Shown in pieces: positions 9,077 to 20,681 of a DNA stretch of 64,000 nucleotides (position 1 is its first letter; every line of letters begins with the position of its first letter). Under the pieces are notes generated by a model. It saw only the letters and a program-made list of their open reading frames with translations, ran no database searches and was not told the DNA's origin. The stretch is from Bog-756 sp963769765 (GTDB lineage Bacteria; Actinomycetota; Acidimicrobiia; Acidimicrobiales; RAAP-2). The stretch lies in the NCBI GenBank assembly GCA_963769765.1, contig CAVYNA010000004.1, positions 310,001-374,000 on the forward strand, given 5' to 3'. The translations under genes and the position numbers were made by a program.

Positions 9077-10579
9077 CTATCGGGAGCGGCCGGACCGCTT
9101 CGGAGCCCGCCGGACCCTTGGCGGCGCCCCGAGAGCTTCGAGTCGGGCGCCCACGTCGTAGGCCTCGAGGTCGTAGGTCGCGATGCGGGCGAACAGCTCG
9201 CGGGCACGGGCCAGGTCGCCCGAGCGCTCGGCGAGGTCACCGAGGACGTACCACTGACGGAAGTGCCGCTCGGCCGGGTTGCGCACGAGGCGGCCCGCAC
9301 CCGCCTCGACCAGGAGGGCGATGGCCCCGTCGAGGTTGCCGGTGTCGGCACGCGATCCGGCGAGCACGAGCCTGCCCTCCGAGAGCACTTCGGGATCGGG
9401 AGATCCCTGCCGCAGCTCGACGTAGAGGGCCTCGACCCGCGCGCGCCGCCCGAGGGCCCGCAGGCAGTCCATGCGGACGGGATGCTGGTCGATCGAGCCA
9501 GTGAGCGCGGCGAACGCCTCGAGGTTGGGCAGCGCCGCCTTCCAGTAGCCCTGGTGGTACTGGCTGAGCCCGAGGAGCTCACGGGCCGACGGCGAGGACG
9601 GAACCGCGTCGACCACGGTCTTCAGCATCCGCGACGCGTCCCGGTATCGCTCTCGCTCGTAGGCGCCGATGCCGGCAGCCATCCGCTCGGAGATCCTCTC
9701 GCGGAGGTGGCTCCAGTCCGGCCCGGCAGCAGAGGCGAGCTCGGCCGCGACGTCCGGGGGCAGCTCGGCCGGAGGCCGCATCACGCGGCGGGCCGGCGGC
9801 CGGAGGACCTCGCGGTCTCCCGACGGTCGGCGCGTGGGCACCCGGTCGCTCCGCTCCCAGCGCTCGGGGACGAACTCCTCGGTCCGTCGGACCGAGCGTC
9901 GGCGTCCCTCGGGTGAGTCGGCGTCCGGTCCGTGGTCTCCACCGCCGGCACGAACCGTGCTGGCCCCTCGGCGGGCCACACTCCCCCAGCCCTTCCGGCG
10001 GAACGCGTCGCCCGGATCGGGTGCCTGCGGGCGAGGTGGACGGCCCGGCCGCTGGGTCCGTTCGGCTCCTCCAGTGCGGTCGGTCCGGTCGGTGCGGTCG
10101 GGCCGGCCGGGTCGGCCGGCACCGGCCCTCGCTCCCTTGCGTCCGTCGCGTTCTGTGACCTTGCGCCCTGCGCGTTCCGTGTCCCGGGTGGCACCGTGCC
10201 GAGGGCGGGCGGTCGGACGTCCGTCACCGGCGGAGTGTTGGCCGCCCGAAGCTGGTGGTCCCGCGCTCCGGCGGGCCCCGGCACGCTGACCTCCCGGCCG
10301 TGGGGTACTTGTTCCCTTGCGATCCCTGGTCGGTGGGGTGGCCGGTGAGCCTCCGCGACGCGGCGGCCCGCCTTCCCCGGTCCGCCCCGACCCGGCCGAC
10401 CGGCCTCGGGCGGAGCCCGTGCCCCGGGCGGAGCCCGTGCCTCGGGTGGAACCCGTCCCGCGGGTGGACGACCTCCCTGCCGCCCCGACCTTTCGTCCAT
10501 CGGGTCGTGGGGGGCGAGCCCCCTTGCCCGATGTCGGTCGCGGTGGGCGCGCCGAATCAGAGGAGCGGGGACCGGGCAC
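9077..10579 (-). CDS. Arg/Gly/Pro-rich protein with C-terminal TPR-like domain
   Basis: The first roughly 290 of 500 residues are low-complexity sequence rich in Arg, Gly, Pro and Thr, including short tandem repeats of the type STRGTG/SARGTG, and are predicted to be disordered. The C-terminal 200 residues form helical repeats that read as tetratricopeptide units (for example ARELLGLSQYHQGYWKAALP and HFRQWYVLGDLAERSGDLAR). Such a domain would mediate protein-protein contacts. Without an RNA-binding domain or signal peptide the role is unknown; the basic tail could bind nucleic acid. The exact start is uncertain because several in-frame starts lie within the repetitive region. Its close linkage to the aldolase gene downstream looks operonic. 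Confidence 0.65.
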   Translation of the reverse strand: MPGPRSSDSARPPRPTSGKGARPPRPDGRKVGAAGRSSTRGTGSTRGTGSARGTGSARGRSAGSGRTGEGGPPRRGGSPATPPTRDRKGTSTPRPGGQRAGARRSAGPPASGGQHSAGDGRPTARPRHGATRDTERAGRKVTERDGRKGARAGAGRPGRPDRTDRTDRTGGAERTQRPGRPPRPQAPDPGDAFRRKGWGSVARRGASTVRAGGGDHGPDADSPEGRRRSVRRTEEFVPERWERSDRVPTRRPSGDREVLRPPARRVMRPPAELPPDVAAELASAAGPDWSHLRERISERMAAGIGAYERERYRDASRMLKTVVDAVPSSPSARELLGLSQYHQGYWKAALPNLEAFAALTGSIDQHPVRMDCLRALGRRARVEALYVELRQGSPDPEVLSEGRLVLAGSRADTGNLDGAIALLVEAGAGRLVRNPAERHFRQWYVLGDLAERSGDLARARELFARIATYDLEAYDVGARLEALGAPPRVRRAPKRSGRSR

Positions 10580-10691
10580 GGCGTCAGTCTACGAGACCCT
10601 GCCTCCGATCCTTGACGTTGCCCGCGAGGCTCGGTCGTGACGGGTGTCCCCTACCCTGGACGATGCCGGTCACAGCCAGCGCCACCGTCCC

Positions 10692-11645
10692 ATGCCACCT
10701 GTCACCACTTCGCGGCCGCAGCGAAACCGCACCCGCCGTCATCTCCTCCCTGTGATGGCGGGCCTCGTCGCCGTCATCGCAGCGGGAGCTTCGATTGCAG
10801 CCGCGTCCGAGGCGTCATCCGCACCGGGTGCACCGCGGGAAGGTCGTCTGCTCAATGGATCACCGAGCGTTGCCATTGCAACCCTCGCCCAGACCGCGAC
10901 CCGCGAGTTCACGAACCAGACCTCCACCGAGGCGAACGCACTTCGCGCATCCGTCGCGTCGATCGGAGTCGACGTCGCCCGCGGCGACACGATCACGGCG
11001 CGCCGTGACGAGCTCGCCGCTCAGGCGGCATACGACGGGTTGCGTACCCTCGTCGCCGGTGATCCGGTCAACGCCGCTTCGCTCGACGAGCTTGCCGGGG
11101 AGGTGGTCCCGGGGACCTCGTTCGCCGGTCTCCACGCCGTCGAGCGCGACTTGTGGACCACGGGTCCGACCGCATTCGACCTCCAGTCGTTGACGACGCA
11201 GGCAGACGTGGCACGGTTCCTGCTCGCCCGCGTCCGGCTCGACCCCGAAGTGATCGGGGTCGTCGCGGTCGACGAGCTCAACTGGGTCGCCGACGAAGCC
11301 CTGCCCGCCGACCAGGAGCAATTTTCGGGACTCGGCCTGATCGACGTCACAGCGGGGATCGCGGCCGCCGAGCGCACGTTCGGGGACGTCGCTCCTCTCG
11401 GTCGTACGATCGCGCCGGCCGCAACCGCCCGGGTCGCAGCCGGGTTCGCTGCACTCGATGCCACCGTCGGCTCGCTCGGGAACTCAACCGTCGTCCCCGA
11501 GCTCATGCTCACCCCTTCGGTCCGTCGCGTCGTGACCGGTCAGCTCGACGCGACGGCCACCGAGCTCGCATCGCTTGCGGCCGCGCTGACTCCGTTCGGC
11601 ACGCACGGCCTCAGTCCCTACACTGCCGAGGGCACAGCGCCGTGA
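10692..11645 (+). CDS. efeO: EfeO-like imelysin domain protein
   Basis: This secreted protein of about 317 residues has a basic N-terminus (RNRTRRHLLP), a hydrophobic signal segment, and a helical domain that matches the imelysin/EfeO (peptidase M75-like) fold. The diagnostic GxHxxE motif appears as GLHAVERDLW. In EfeUOB systems the periplasmic EfeO protein binds iron and passes it to the EfeU permease. No N-terminal cupredoxin domain is present. The ATG at 10692 is preferred; a GTG at 10644 would add 16 unconserved residues. The stop codon overlaps the efeB start as GTGA, so the two are translationally coupled. No efeU lies beside it. Confidence 0.75.
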   Translation: MPPVTTSRPQRNRTRRHLLPVMAGLVAVIAAGASIAAASEASSAPGAPREGRLLNGSPSVAIATLAQTATREFTNQTSTEANALRASVASIGVDVARGDTITARRDELAAQAAYDGLRTLVAGDPVNAASLDELAGEVVPGTSFAGLHAVERDLWTTGPTAFDLQSLTTQADVARFLLARVRLDPEVIGVVAVDELNWVADEALPADQEQFSGLGLIDVTAGIAAAERTFGDVAPLGRTIAPAATARVAAGFAALDATVGSLGNSTVVPELMLTPSVRRVVTGQLDATATELASLAAALTPFGTHGLSPYTAEGTAP

Positions 11646-12925
11646 CCACCCAGCAACCGCCTTCGGCGGGACACGGACCGGCAGCGTCCGGAGGCGGCAA
11701 CCTCTCGCGGCGCCAGCTTCTCGCCGGCAGCGGGCTCGCCGCCGCGACGCTGGTCGCGACCGCCGGCGCAAGCCCTCTTGAGGCAGCCGCGGCTGGGACA
11801 GCAGCGCCGGTCGCCTCGCCCACCGTCTCCTTTCACGGTCCCCACCAGGCGGGCATCGCGACCCCGGCGCAGGAACGACTCGCCTTCGCCGCGTTCGACC
11901 TGACGGCGGGAGACGTTTTCTCGGTCGCCGAGCTTCTGACGACCTGGTCGGCTGCCGCCGAACGGATGACCTCGGGTGCAGCGCTCGTCGGACCGGACGG
12001 GCCGAACGCTCCACCGGCCGACTCGGGCGAGGCGCTCGGCCTGCCCCCGTCCCGGCTGACCCTCACGCTCGGTTTCGGAGCGTCGCTCTTCGACCGTCGG
12101 TTCGGGCTCGGCAAGCGCCGCCCCGCCGCGTTGGTCGAGCTCCCACCATTTGCCGGCGACGCGCTCGACCCGGCACGAAGCGGAGGCGATCTCTGCATCC
12201 AGGCCTGCGCCGACGATCCCCGGGTCGCGTTCCATGCGGTACGCAATCTGACCCGTCTCGCGCTCGGCGTCACAACTCTGCGCTACCTCCAGCTCGGGTT
12301 CGCCCCGACTTCGTCGGGAGGAACGGCCGGTGCATCGCCTCGGAACCTGCTCGGATTCCGAGATGGCACGAAGAACCTGGCGATCGACCGACCCGACGTG
12401 CTCGACGCCGAGGTCTGGGTTCCATCCGACGCTGACCAACGATGGATGGCCGGCGGCACCTTCCTCGTGGCGCGTCGGATCCGCACGCATCTCGAGGCCT
12501 GGGATCGCACGACCCTCGGCAGCCAAGAACGCGTGATCGGTCGTGCCAAGAGAACCGGTGCGCCGCTCGGCGGCGTGCACGAACACGACCCTGTCGACCT
12601 GAGCGCGACTGACGGCGCCGGTGCGCCGGTGATCCCGTTCGACGCCCACATCCGCGCCGCGTCCCCGGTCACCAACCACGGCGCCTCGATCCTCCGACGC
12701 GGTTACAGCTTCTTCGACGGTGTGGATCCTGCGAGCGGGGAGCTCGATGCAGGGCTCTTCTTCATCTGCTTCCAGCGCGACCCGCGACGGCAATTCATCC
12801 CGATCCAGCAGCGCCTCGCCGGCCAGGACGCACTCGGCCGGTACGTGGTCCACACCGGAAGTGCCATCTTCGCCTGCCCGCCGGGTCCGACTCCTCTTGC
12901 ACCGTGGGGAAGCGGACTTCTCTGA
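11642..12925 (+). CDS. efeB: Dyp-type haem peroxidase EfeB, Tat-exported
   Basis: The 427-residue protein begins with a twin-arginine signal (NLSRRQLLAGSGLAAATLVA), consistent with export of a folded haem enzyme. The mature part has the Dyp peroxidase hallmarks: GFRDGTKN (the GxxDG distal aspartate), FDAHIRAASP with the proximal haem histidine, and RRGYSFFDG followed by LFFICFQRDP near the C-terminus. EfeB oxidises ferrous iron or porphyrinogens outside the membrane and works with EfeO. The start is a GTG overlapping the efeO stop; long upstream extensions of the frame lie inside efeO. It is followed by two hairpins that also serve the convergent rRNA operon. Confidence 0.9.
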   Translation: MTTQQPPSAGHGPAASGGGNLSRRQLLAGSGLAAATLVATAGASPLEAAAAGTAAPVASPTVSFHGPHQAGIATPAQERLAFAAFDLTAGDVFSVAELLTTWSAAAERMTSGAALVGPDGPNAPPADSGEALGLPPSRLTLTLGFGASLFDRRFGLGKRRPAALVELPPFAGDALDPARSGGDLCIQACADDPRVAFHAVRNLTRLALGVTTLRYLQLGFAPTSSGGTAGASPRNLLGFRDGTKNLAIDRPDVLDAEVWVPSDADQRWMAGGTFLVARRIRTHLEAWDRTTLGSQERVIGRAKRTGAPLGGVHEHDPVDLSATDGAGAPVIPFDAHIRAASPVTNHGASILRRGYSFFDGVDPASGELDAGLFFICFQRDPRRQFIPIQQRLAGQDALGRYVVHTGSAIFACPPGPTPLAPWGSGLL

Positions 12926-13009
12926 GCCGGAAGCGCGATCGCCGAGACGTTCACGCAACACCGAGCTTCGACGTGGCGAACCGGATGGTTCGTCGGCGAG
13001 CTGCAGCCA

Positions 13010-13031
13010 CAGCGTGGAACGTCCCACGCTG
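13010..13031. terminator. Hairpin between efeB and the rRNA operon
   Basis: A perfect 8-bp stem (CAGCGTGG / CCACGCTG) with a 6-base loop lies about 85 bases after the efeB stop and directly beyond the stronger rRNA terminator. Its position between convergent units suggests bidirectional use. Confidence 0.5.
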
Positions 13032-13036
13032 CAACG

Positions 13037-13069
13037 GACAATGCCCCCCGCTCAGCGGGGGGCATTGTC
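13037..13069 (-). terminator. rRNA operon terminator
   Basis: A perfect 15-bp inverted repeat (13037-13051 with 13055-13069) encloses a 3-base loop. It starts about nine bases after the 5S 3' end on the minus strand. The stem contains six consecutive G-C pairs and is flanked by no long U run. It is the strongest hairpin seen in the window and marks the end of the rRNA operon. Confidence 0.8.
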
Positions 13070-13077
13070 TCGAGAAA

Positions 13078-13195
13078 TCCCGGCGGCGTCCTACTCTCCC
13101 AGGGGGCTACCCCCCAAGTACCATCGGCGCAGGCGGGCTTAACTGCCGTGTTCGGAATGGGAACGGGTGTCTCTCCGCCGCCATGGCCACCGGAA
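13078..13195 (-). rRNA. rrf: 5S ribosomal RNA
   Basis: About 117 bases. The ends pair as helix I (13190-13193 region CCGGUGGC with GCCGCCGG at 13080-13087), and the conserved loop sequences CCGUUCCCAUUCCGAACACGG and GGGAGAGUAGG are present in order. It is the last gene of the 16S-23S-5S operon, about 100 bases after the 23S 3' end and just before the terminator. End positions are estimated from helix I and may be off by a few bases. Confidence 0.93.
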
Positions 13196-13270
13196 ACTGT
13201 GCGCTCTCGAGCCTGAGCCGCCGACCGGCCTGGTCGACACTCGGCCCGGCGTGACCATCGACGGTCACCC

Positions 13271-13296
13271 TGAGCGTTCCATAGCGAGCACGAGCA
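13271..13296 (-). promoter_or_regulatory. 23S processing stem, 3' arm
   Basis: This 26-base stretch is the near-perfect reverse complement of 17128-17153 (24 of 26 positions). The two arms flank the mature 23S ends and would pair to form the long duplex cut by RNase III during pre-23S maturation. Confidence 0.75.
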
Positions 13297-13431
13297 AGTT
13301 CCCAAGCCCTCGGCCGATTAGTACCGGTCAGCTGAATGCGTTACCGCACGTACACTTCCGGCCTATCAACGTGGTCGTCTGGCCACGGGCCTTACCAGGT
13401 TGTCCCTGTGGGAGATTTCATCTTGGAACGA

Positions 13432-13463
<32 letters not shown>

Positions 13464-13519
13464 CACCCGAAGGTCGCAAATCAGCCGTGCCCTTGGCAGG
13501 ACAACTGACACACGAGAGC

Positions 13520-13550
<31 letters not shown>

Positions 13551-13580
13551 TAGCCTTCCTCAAATCTCCTACGGCTGCAT

Positions 13581-13612
<32 letters not shown>

Positions 13613-13628
13613 AAACCCAGCTCGCGTA

Positions 13629-13664
<36 letters not shown>

Positions 13665-13665
13665 G

Positions 13666-13711
<46 letters not shown>

Positions 13712-13930
13712 TCCCGTCGATATGGACTCTTGGGGAAGATGAGCCTGTTATCCCCGGGGTACCTTTTATCCGTTGAGCAACGGCGCTTCCACAAGCAACC
13801 GCTGGATCACTATGCCCTGCTTTCGCACCTGCTCGACTTGTAGGTCTCGCAGTCAAGCTCCCTTGTGTCATTGCACTCGACGGCTGATTGCCAACCAGCC
13901 TGAGGGAACCTTTGGGCGCCTCCGTTACGT

Positions 13931-13962
<32 letters not shown>

Positions 13963-14220
13963 ACCTGACGCTGTCCCTGATCCGGATTACGGACCGAGGT
14001 TAGGGTTCCGGCACATAAAGGGTGGTATTTCAAGGTTGACTCCACACTGGCTGGCGCCAATGCTTCAAAGTCTCCCACCTATCCTACACAATATGTACTA
14101 AAACTCAACAGCAAGCTGTAGTAAAGGTCCACGGGGTCTTTCCGTCCTGATGCAGCTAACGAGCATCTTTACTCGTACTTCAATTTCGCCGGGTCTGTGG
14201 TTGAGACAGTAGGAAAGTCG

Positions 14221-15017
<797 letters not shown>

Positions 15018-15906
15018 AGGTTCAGAGCTTCGCCCGAGGGCTAACCCTTCCCCGTAACCTTCCGGCACCGGGCAGGCGTCAGAGCGTATACATCGTCTTA
15101 CGACTTCGCACGCTCCTGTGTTTTTAGTAAACAGTCGCTTTCCCCTATTCTCTGCGACCTCTTCAGACTCAGAACGCGAAGTTCGTCATCCTAGTGAGGT
15201 CCTCCTTCTCCCGAAGTTACGGAGGTATTTTGCCGAGTTCCTTAACCACAGTTCTCCCGATCGCCTTGGTATTCTCTACCCGCCCACCTGTGTCGGTTTG
15301 GGGTACGGGTTCCGTGTCAGCTCGCTAGAAGCTTTTCTCGGCAGCATGGGATCAGTGACTTCGCCTGGTGTGGCTCGGCATCGCGTCTCAGGGTTGATGA
15401 GGTCCGGATTTGCCTGGACCTCCCCCTACTCGCTTACCCCAGGACAACCAACGCCTGGGCTCACCTACCCTCCTGCGTCCCTCCTTCGCTTTCCTCCTCC
15501 GGGTCGGTCGGTTCGCCCCGAAGGACAGCCCCTTAGGACACCGGTATTGGAATGGGCGCGGACACGGAAGTACTGGAATATCAACCAGTTGTGCATCGAC
15601 TACGCCTCTCGGCCTCGCCTTAGCTCCCGACTTACCCTGGGAGGATTAGCCTTCCCCAGGAACCCTTGGGCTTACGGCGGAGGGGTTTCTCACCCCTCTC
15701 TCGCTACTCATACCAACATTCTCACTCGACCACGCTCCACGACGGTTCTCACCGCCGCTTCTCAGCAGGATCGACGCTCCCCTACCACTCCCACCTCCAT
15801 GATCCCGAGTCGTGTTCGGCACCGCGAACGGTGCCGGGCTCGGGGGAGATGGAAATCCGCAGCTTCGGCTATTGACTTGAGCCCCGTTACATTGTCCGCG
15901 CAGGAC

Positions 15907-15942
<36 letters not shown>

Positions 15943-16545
15943 GTGGCTGCTTCTGAGCCAACCTCCTGGCTGTCTTCGCGTTCCCACATCGTTTTCCACT
16001 TAGTCAATAATTAGGGGCCTTAGCTGGCGGTCTGGGCTGTTTCCCTTTCGACTAACGAAGCTCATCCCTCGTAGTCTCACTGCCGGGTTCTAGAGCATCG
16101 GCATTCGGAGTTTGATTGGGGTCAGTAAGCTTGTAGGCCCCCTAGCCCATTCAGTGCTCTACCTCCGATGCTGAACACCCGACGCTGCACCTAAATGCAT
16201 TTCGGGGAGAACCAGCTATCACCGAGTTTGATTGGCCTTTCACCCCTAACCACAGGTCATCCCCCCTGTTTTCAACCAGGGTGGGTTCGGCCCTCCACGG
16301 GGTCTTACCCCCGCTTCAGCCTGCCCATGGCTAGCTCACTCGGCTTCGGGTCTACAGCATGCGACTCAGACGCCCTATTAAGACTCGCTTTCGCTTCGGC
16401 TCCCCCTCGCGGGTTAACCTTGCCACACACCGTAACTCGTTGGCTCATTCTTCAAAAGGCACGCCATCACGGCCGGCACAGAGTGCCGACGACGCTCTGA
16501 CTGTTTGTAAGTCAACGGTTTCAGGTACTATTTCACTCCCCTCCC

Positions 16546-16593
<48 letters not shown>

Positions 16594-17127
16594 CTGTGAG
16601 TACTTAGCCTTACGAGGTGGTCCTCGCAGATTCACGCCGGCTTTCCCGGATCCGGCGCTACTCGGGAAATCCAATCAGAGTCCAACGCTTTTCGTGTACG
16701 GGGCTGTTACCCTCTGCGGCGCATCTTTCCTGGATGCTTCCACTAAGCAATTGGTTTTGTAACTCTGTGAAGGTTCTGATGCACCTTCTATCGGCTCCCA
16801 CGACACCCGGCTGGCAACGCCATCAGGCTTTACCACCAACCCGGTTTAGGCTCTTCCCGTTTCGCTCGCCGCTACTCAGGGAGTCACTGTTGTTTTCCTC
16901 TCCTCGGGGTACTGAGATGTTTCAATTCCCCCGGTTCCCTCCACTGGCCCTATACATTCAGGCCAGGGTGACACCCCATGACGGGTGCCGGGTTTCCCCA
17001 TTCGGACGTCCACGGATCCGCGCTTGGTAGGCAGCTCCCCGTGGCTTATCGCAGCCTCCCACGTCCTTCTTCGGCTTCAGGCGCCAAGGCATCCGCCGTT
17101 GACTCTTTGTAACTTGGAGAACATAGA

Positions 17128-17153
17128 TGCTCGTGCTCGCTATGGAATTCTCA
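17128..17153 (-). promoter_or_regulatory. 23S processing stem, 5' arm
   Basis: Reverse complement of 13271-13296 with two mismatches, lying just upstream of the mature 23S 5' end. The pair encloses the whole intron-containing 23S transcript and is the likely RNase III substrate. Confidence 0.75.
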
Positions 17154-17311
17154 AGGTGCGCACGACGCGCGTTCTGGACCGGTGCCACCCAATGAAGACC
17201 TGGTGACGGGTGCAGTGCGCACGGGCGAGCGGCCACCTGCGCCAGAAAGGCGAAGCGGCGTCGCTTCGGAGGGACGGAATCGCCCCGGGCTGCCTGCAAG
17301 GCAGGGTCCAG

Positions 17312-17340
17312 GGGTCACTCCCTCAAAACGGAATAGTGAT
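17312..17340 (-). promoter_or_regulatory. 16S processing stem, 3' arm
   Basis: This 29-base segment is the reverse complement of 19176-19204 with about four mismatches. The arms lie about 150 bases outside each end of the mature 16S and would form the pre-16S processing duplex. Confidence 0.75.
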
Positions 17341-17481
17341 GCCCACTGCCACCCACAGTGCCCACAGGCCTCGGGGACGGGACCTCCGAAGAGGTGCGGT
17401 CCGCAAGGGGCGGGATCTGAGTGACAGCGAATAACCAGTGATCGACTAGGAGTATCCGATCTGAATGACCGGACAGTGACT

Positions 17482-19011
<1,530 letters not shown>

Positions 19012-19093
19012 GACCCCGTCCGTACCGAAGTCCGGACGACATCGAAGAGCTGACGTCGAGGACACTGATCCTCTCGGTCAACTTGAATACTGG

Positions 19094-19102
19094 CAAAGAA
19101 CA
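19094..19102 (-). promoter_or_regulatory. boxA-like antitermination element
   Basis: The leader RNA reads UGUUCUUUG here, close to the boxA consensus bound by NusB-S10 in rRNA leaders. It lies about 85 bases upstream of the 16S 5' end and downstream of the processing arm. A hairpin (GCGUUCGCGGA / UCCGCGUUCGC) lies further upstream near 19130-19155. Confidence 0.5.
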
Positions 19103-19175
19103 GACATTGTCCGTTCAGTGCTGATTGACTAGCGAACGCGGAAAACTCCGCGAACGCCCGCACTGGCTTTTGGCT

Positions 19176-19204
19176 ATCACTATTCCGTTTTCAAGGAGCG
19201 ACCC
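19176..19204 (-). promoter_or_regulatory. 16S processing stem, 5' arm
   Basis: Pairs with 17312-17340 across the 16S gene (about 25 of 29 positions). Located in the rRNA leader between the promoter and the boxA-like element. Confidence 0.75.
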
Positions 19205-19312
19205 GGGCACACGCCGCAGGGCGTCGGTGCCGGGATGACCACAGGCAGGGGCAAAGCCCCAAGCTGTAGGTGCCCGGCGAAGCCTTGGCAGGCTCGTTCA
19301 CCGGGACTAGTT

Positions 19313-19341
19313 ACAGTAGCCCTCCCGCACGAGGGTGTCAA
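19313..19341 (-). promoter_or_regulatory. rRNA operon promoter
   Basis: On the minus strand a consensus -35 hexamer TTGACA (19336-19341) is followed after exactly 17 bases by TACTGT (19313-19318) as the -10 element. It lies about 300 bases upstream of the 16S 5' end, leaving room for the leader with processing arm and boxA. No other convincing promoter was seen between the anti-sigma gene and the 16S. Confidence 0.75.
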
Positions 19342-19386
19342 TCGCACCCCACCCCGCCTGAGGCCGTCGGCACCTTTCGATGCCGA

Positions 19387-19416
19387 CATACATCGCTATA
19401 CATCACCATACATCAC
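19387..19416 (-). repeat. Three 10-bp direct repeats upstream of the rRNA promoter
   Basis: On the minus strand three contiguous 10-base units read GTGATGTATG, GTGATGTATA and GCGATGTATG. They are spaced by one helical turn and centred about 60 bases upstream of the -35 element, where UP elements or activator sites of rRNA promoters lie. They are markedly more AT-rich than the surroundings. Confidence 0.7.
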
Positions 19417-19484
19417 TCTCTGAACACCATCTCACCGAGGGAGACGCCCCAGTCCGGCACTTCGCCGAAAGCGGCGAGCGGAGC

Positions 19485-20168
19485 TCAGGTCGGCGATCCG
19501 CTGAGAACGGTGTGCCCGCTGCGGTCGGTCACCCATACCGCGGTGATCGTCCGCTCCGCGGCCGCACAGGTCAGCTCGACCGTCAGCTGGTGGCCCGCCG
19601 CGGCAGACCGGTAGCTCCCCGCCGTCCACCATCCGCCGTCCTTCGAGCGCATGGTGACCGTGAAGACCTGGCCGGGGCTCTGGCCGCTCTCCACGAGGAC
19701 GACGCGAGTGCCCCCGGGCCTCGGGGTGAGGGTGGCCGAGGCCCGGACGCCACCTCCGCCCGAGAGGGCGACGACCCTCCCCGGACCGGCCGGTGGCCCA
19801 ATGGAAAGCACGGCGAGGAGCGCTGCGGCGACCGCGGCCGCCAACCCCGCGCCCGCCGCGACCAGCGCAGGCCGGATCCGGCGCTGGCGCCCGGTCGGCA
19901 AGACGGTAGGAGCGGACCCACGTGGTCCCTGGTCGGCATGGACCGGAGTGAGCTCCGCTTCCCGCAGGCACAACGCCGCATCGGCTCCGACCAGGGACAA
20001 CACGTCCGCGACGCCGGCGAGCTCGGCCAGTTCGATCTGGCACCCCGGACAGGTGTCGAGATGCACGTTGAGCTCGAGCTCCTCATCCGGCTCGAGGCGC
20101 CCGACAGAGGCCAGTGCGAGCGAACCCTGCCGAGCGCTGCATGCGGTTCCGGCCCTCACCGTTCCCAC
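19485..20168 (-). CDS. Anti-sigma factor with zinc-finger-type N-terminus
   Basis: The 227-residue protein has an N-terminal anti-sigma domain with the HxxxCxxC signature (HLDTCPGC, about residues 36-43), a central membrane segment rich in Ala and Val (about residues 100-125), and an extracytoplasmic C-terminal domain related to the RskA-type sensor region. It would hold the adjacent ECF sigma factor at the membrane until a signal releases it. The gene overlaps the 3' end of the sigma gene by about 13 bases, so the pair is translationally coupled. The signal is unknown. The rRNA operon promoter lies just beyond its stop. Confidence 0.85.
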   Translation of the reverse strand: MGTVRAGTACSARQGSLALASVGRLEPDEELELNVHLDTCPGCQIELAELAGVADVLSLVGADAALCLREAELTPVHADQGPRGSAPTVLPTGRQRRIRPALVAAGAGLAAAVAAALLAVLSIGPPAGPGRVVALSGGGGVRASATLTPRPGGTRVVLVESGQSPGQVFTVTMRSKDGGWWTAGSYRSAAAGHQLTVELTCAAAERTITAVWVTDRSGHTVLSGSPT

Positions 20169-20671
20169 CCCATCGACTCGAAGGTCTCCCGGAGGCTGCG
20201 AAGGGCGTAGTAGAGGCGACTCCGGACGGTCCCCTCGGGAAGGCCGAGCTGTCCGGCCACCTCCCGGCTCGTGTGGCCACGAAAGTAGACGGCGACCAGG
20301 ACGGTTCGATGCTCCGGTGTGAGCCGTCCGATCGCGGTCTCGACCTGCCAGGAGGTCAGCACGGACTCGGTGCGGTCGGGGACGCTGTCCCCGGCCGGCT
20401 CGACCGGTGCGGGGAGCTCACGACGAGCTCGGGCGCGGCCGAGATCGACGAGCAGGTTGCGCTCGATCGAGAACAGCCAGGTCCGGAGGGATCCGACCTC
20501 CGGGTCGAACCGGTGGCGGGCGCGCCAGGCACGGGCGAAGGTCTCTTGGACGACCTCCTCGGCGAGGTGGGCGTCGCCGAGCACCCGTCGGGCGTGCCCA
20601 GCCAGCTCGCGTCGGTGCGCGTCGAACGCCGGGCCGAGGAGCTCGTCCTCGTCCGGGAGGCCGGTTCGCAC
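20156..20671 (-). CDS. ECF-family RNA polymerase sigma factor
   Basis: The 171-residue protein contains region 2 (from about residue 20, with EEVVQETFARAWRARHRF and SLRTWLFSIERNLLVD) and region 4 (from about 110, with LTPEHRTVL and a helix-turn-helix LPEGTVRSRLYYALRSLRE), separated by a short linker without region 3. This is the normal ECF architecture and length. It should direct RNA polymerase to a small regulon, controlled by the anti-sigma factor encoded directly downstream. The lipoprotein gene 10 bases upstream is probably in the same operon and may take part in sensing or be a regulon member. Confidence 0.9.
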   Translation of the reverse strand: MRTGLPDEDELLGPAFDAHRRELAGHARRVLGDAHLAEEVVQETFARAWRARHRFDPEVGSLRTWLFSIERNLLVDLGRARARRELPAPVEPAGDSVPDRTESVLTSWQVETAIGRLTPEHRTVLVAVYFRGHTSREVAGQLGLPEGTVRSRLYYALRSLRETFESMGWER

Positions 20672-20681
20672 GCCGTCCAGC

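Noticed and set aside
15806..15847. A second insertion element in 23S rRNA
   Set aside because: The extra GC-rich hairpin is short and resembles the helix extensions common in high-GC Gram-positive 23S rRNA; it lacks intron features.
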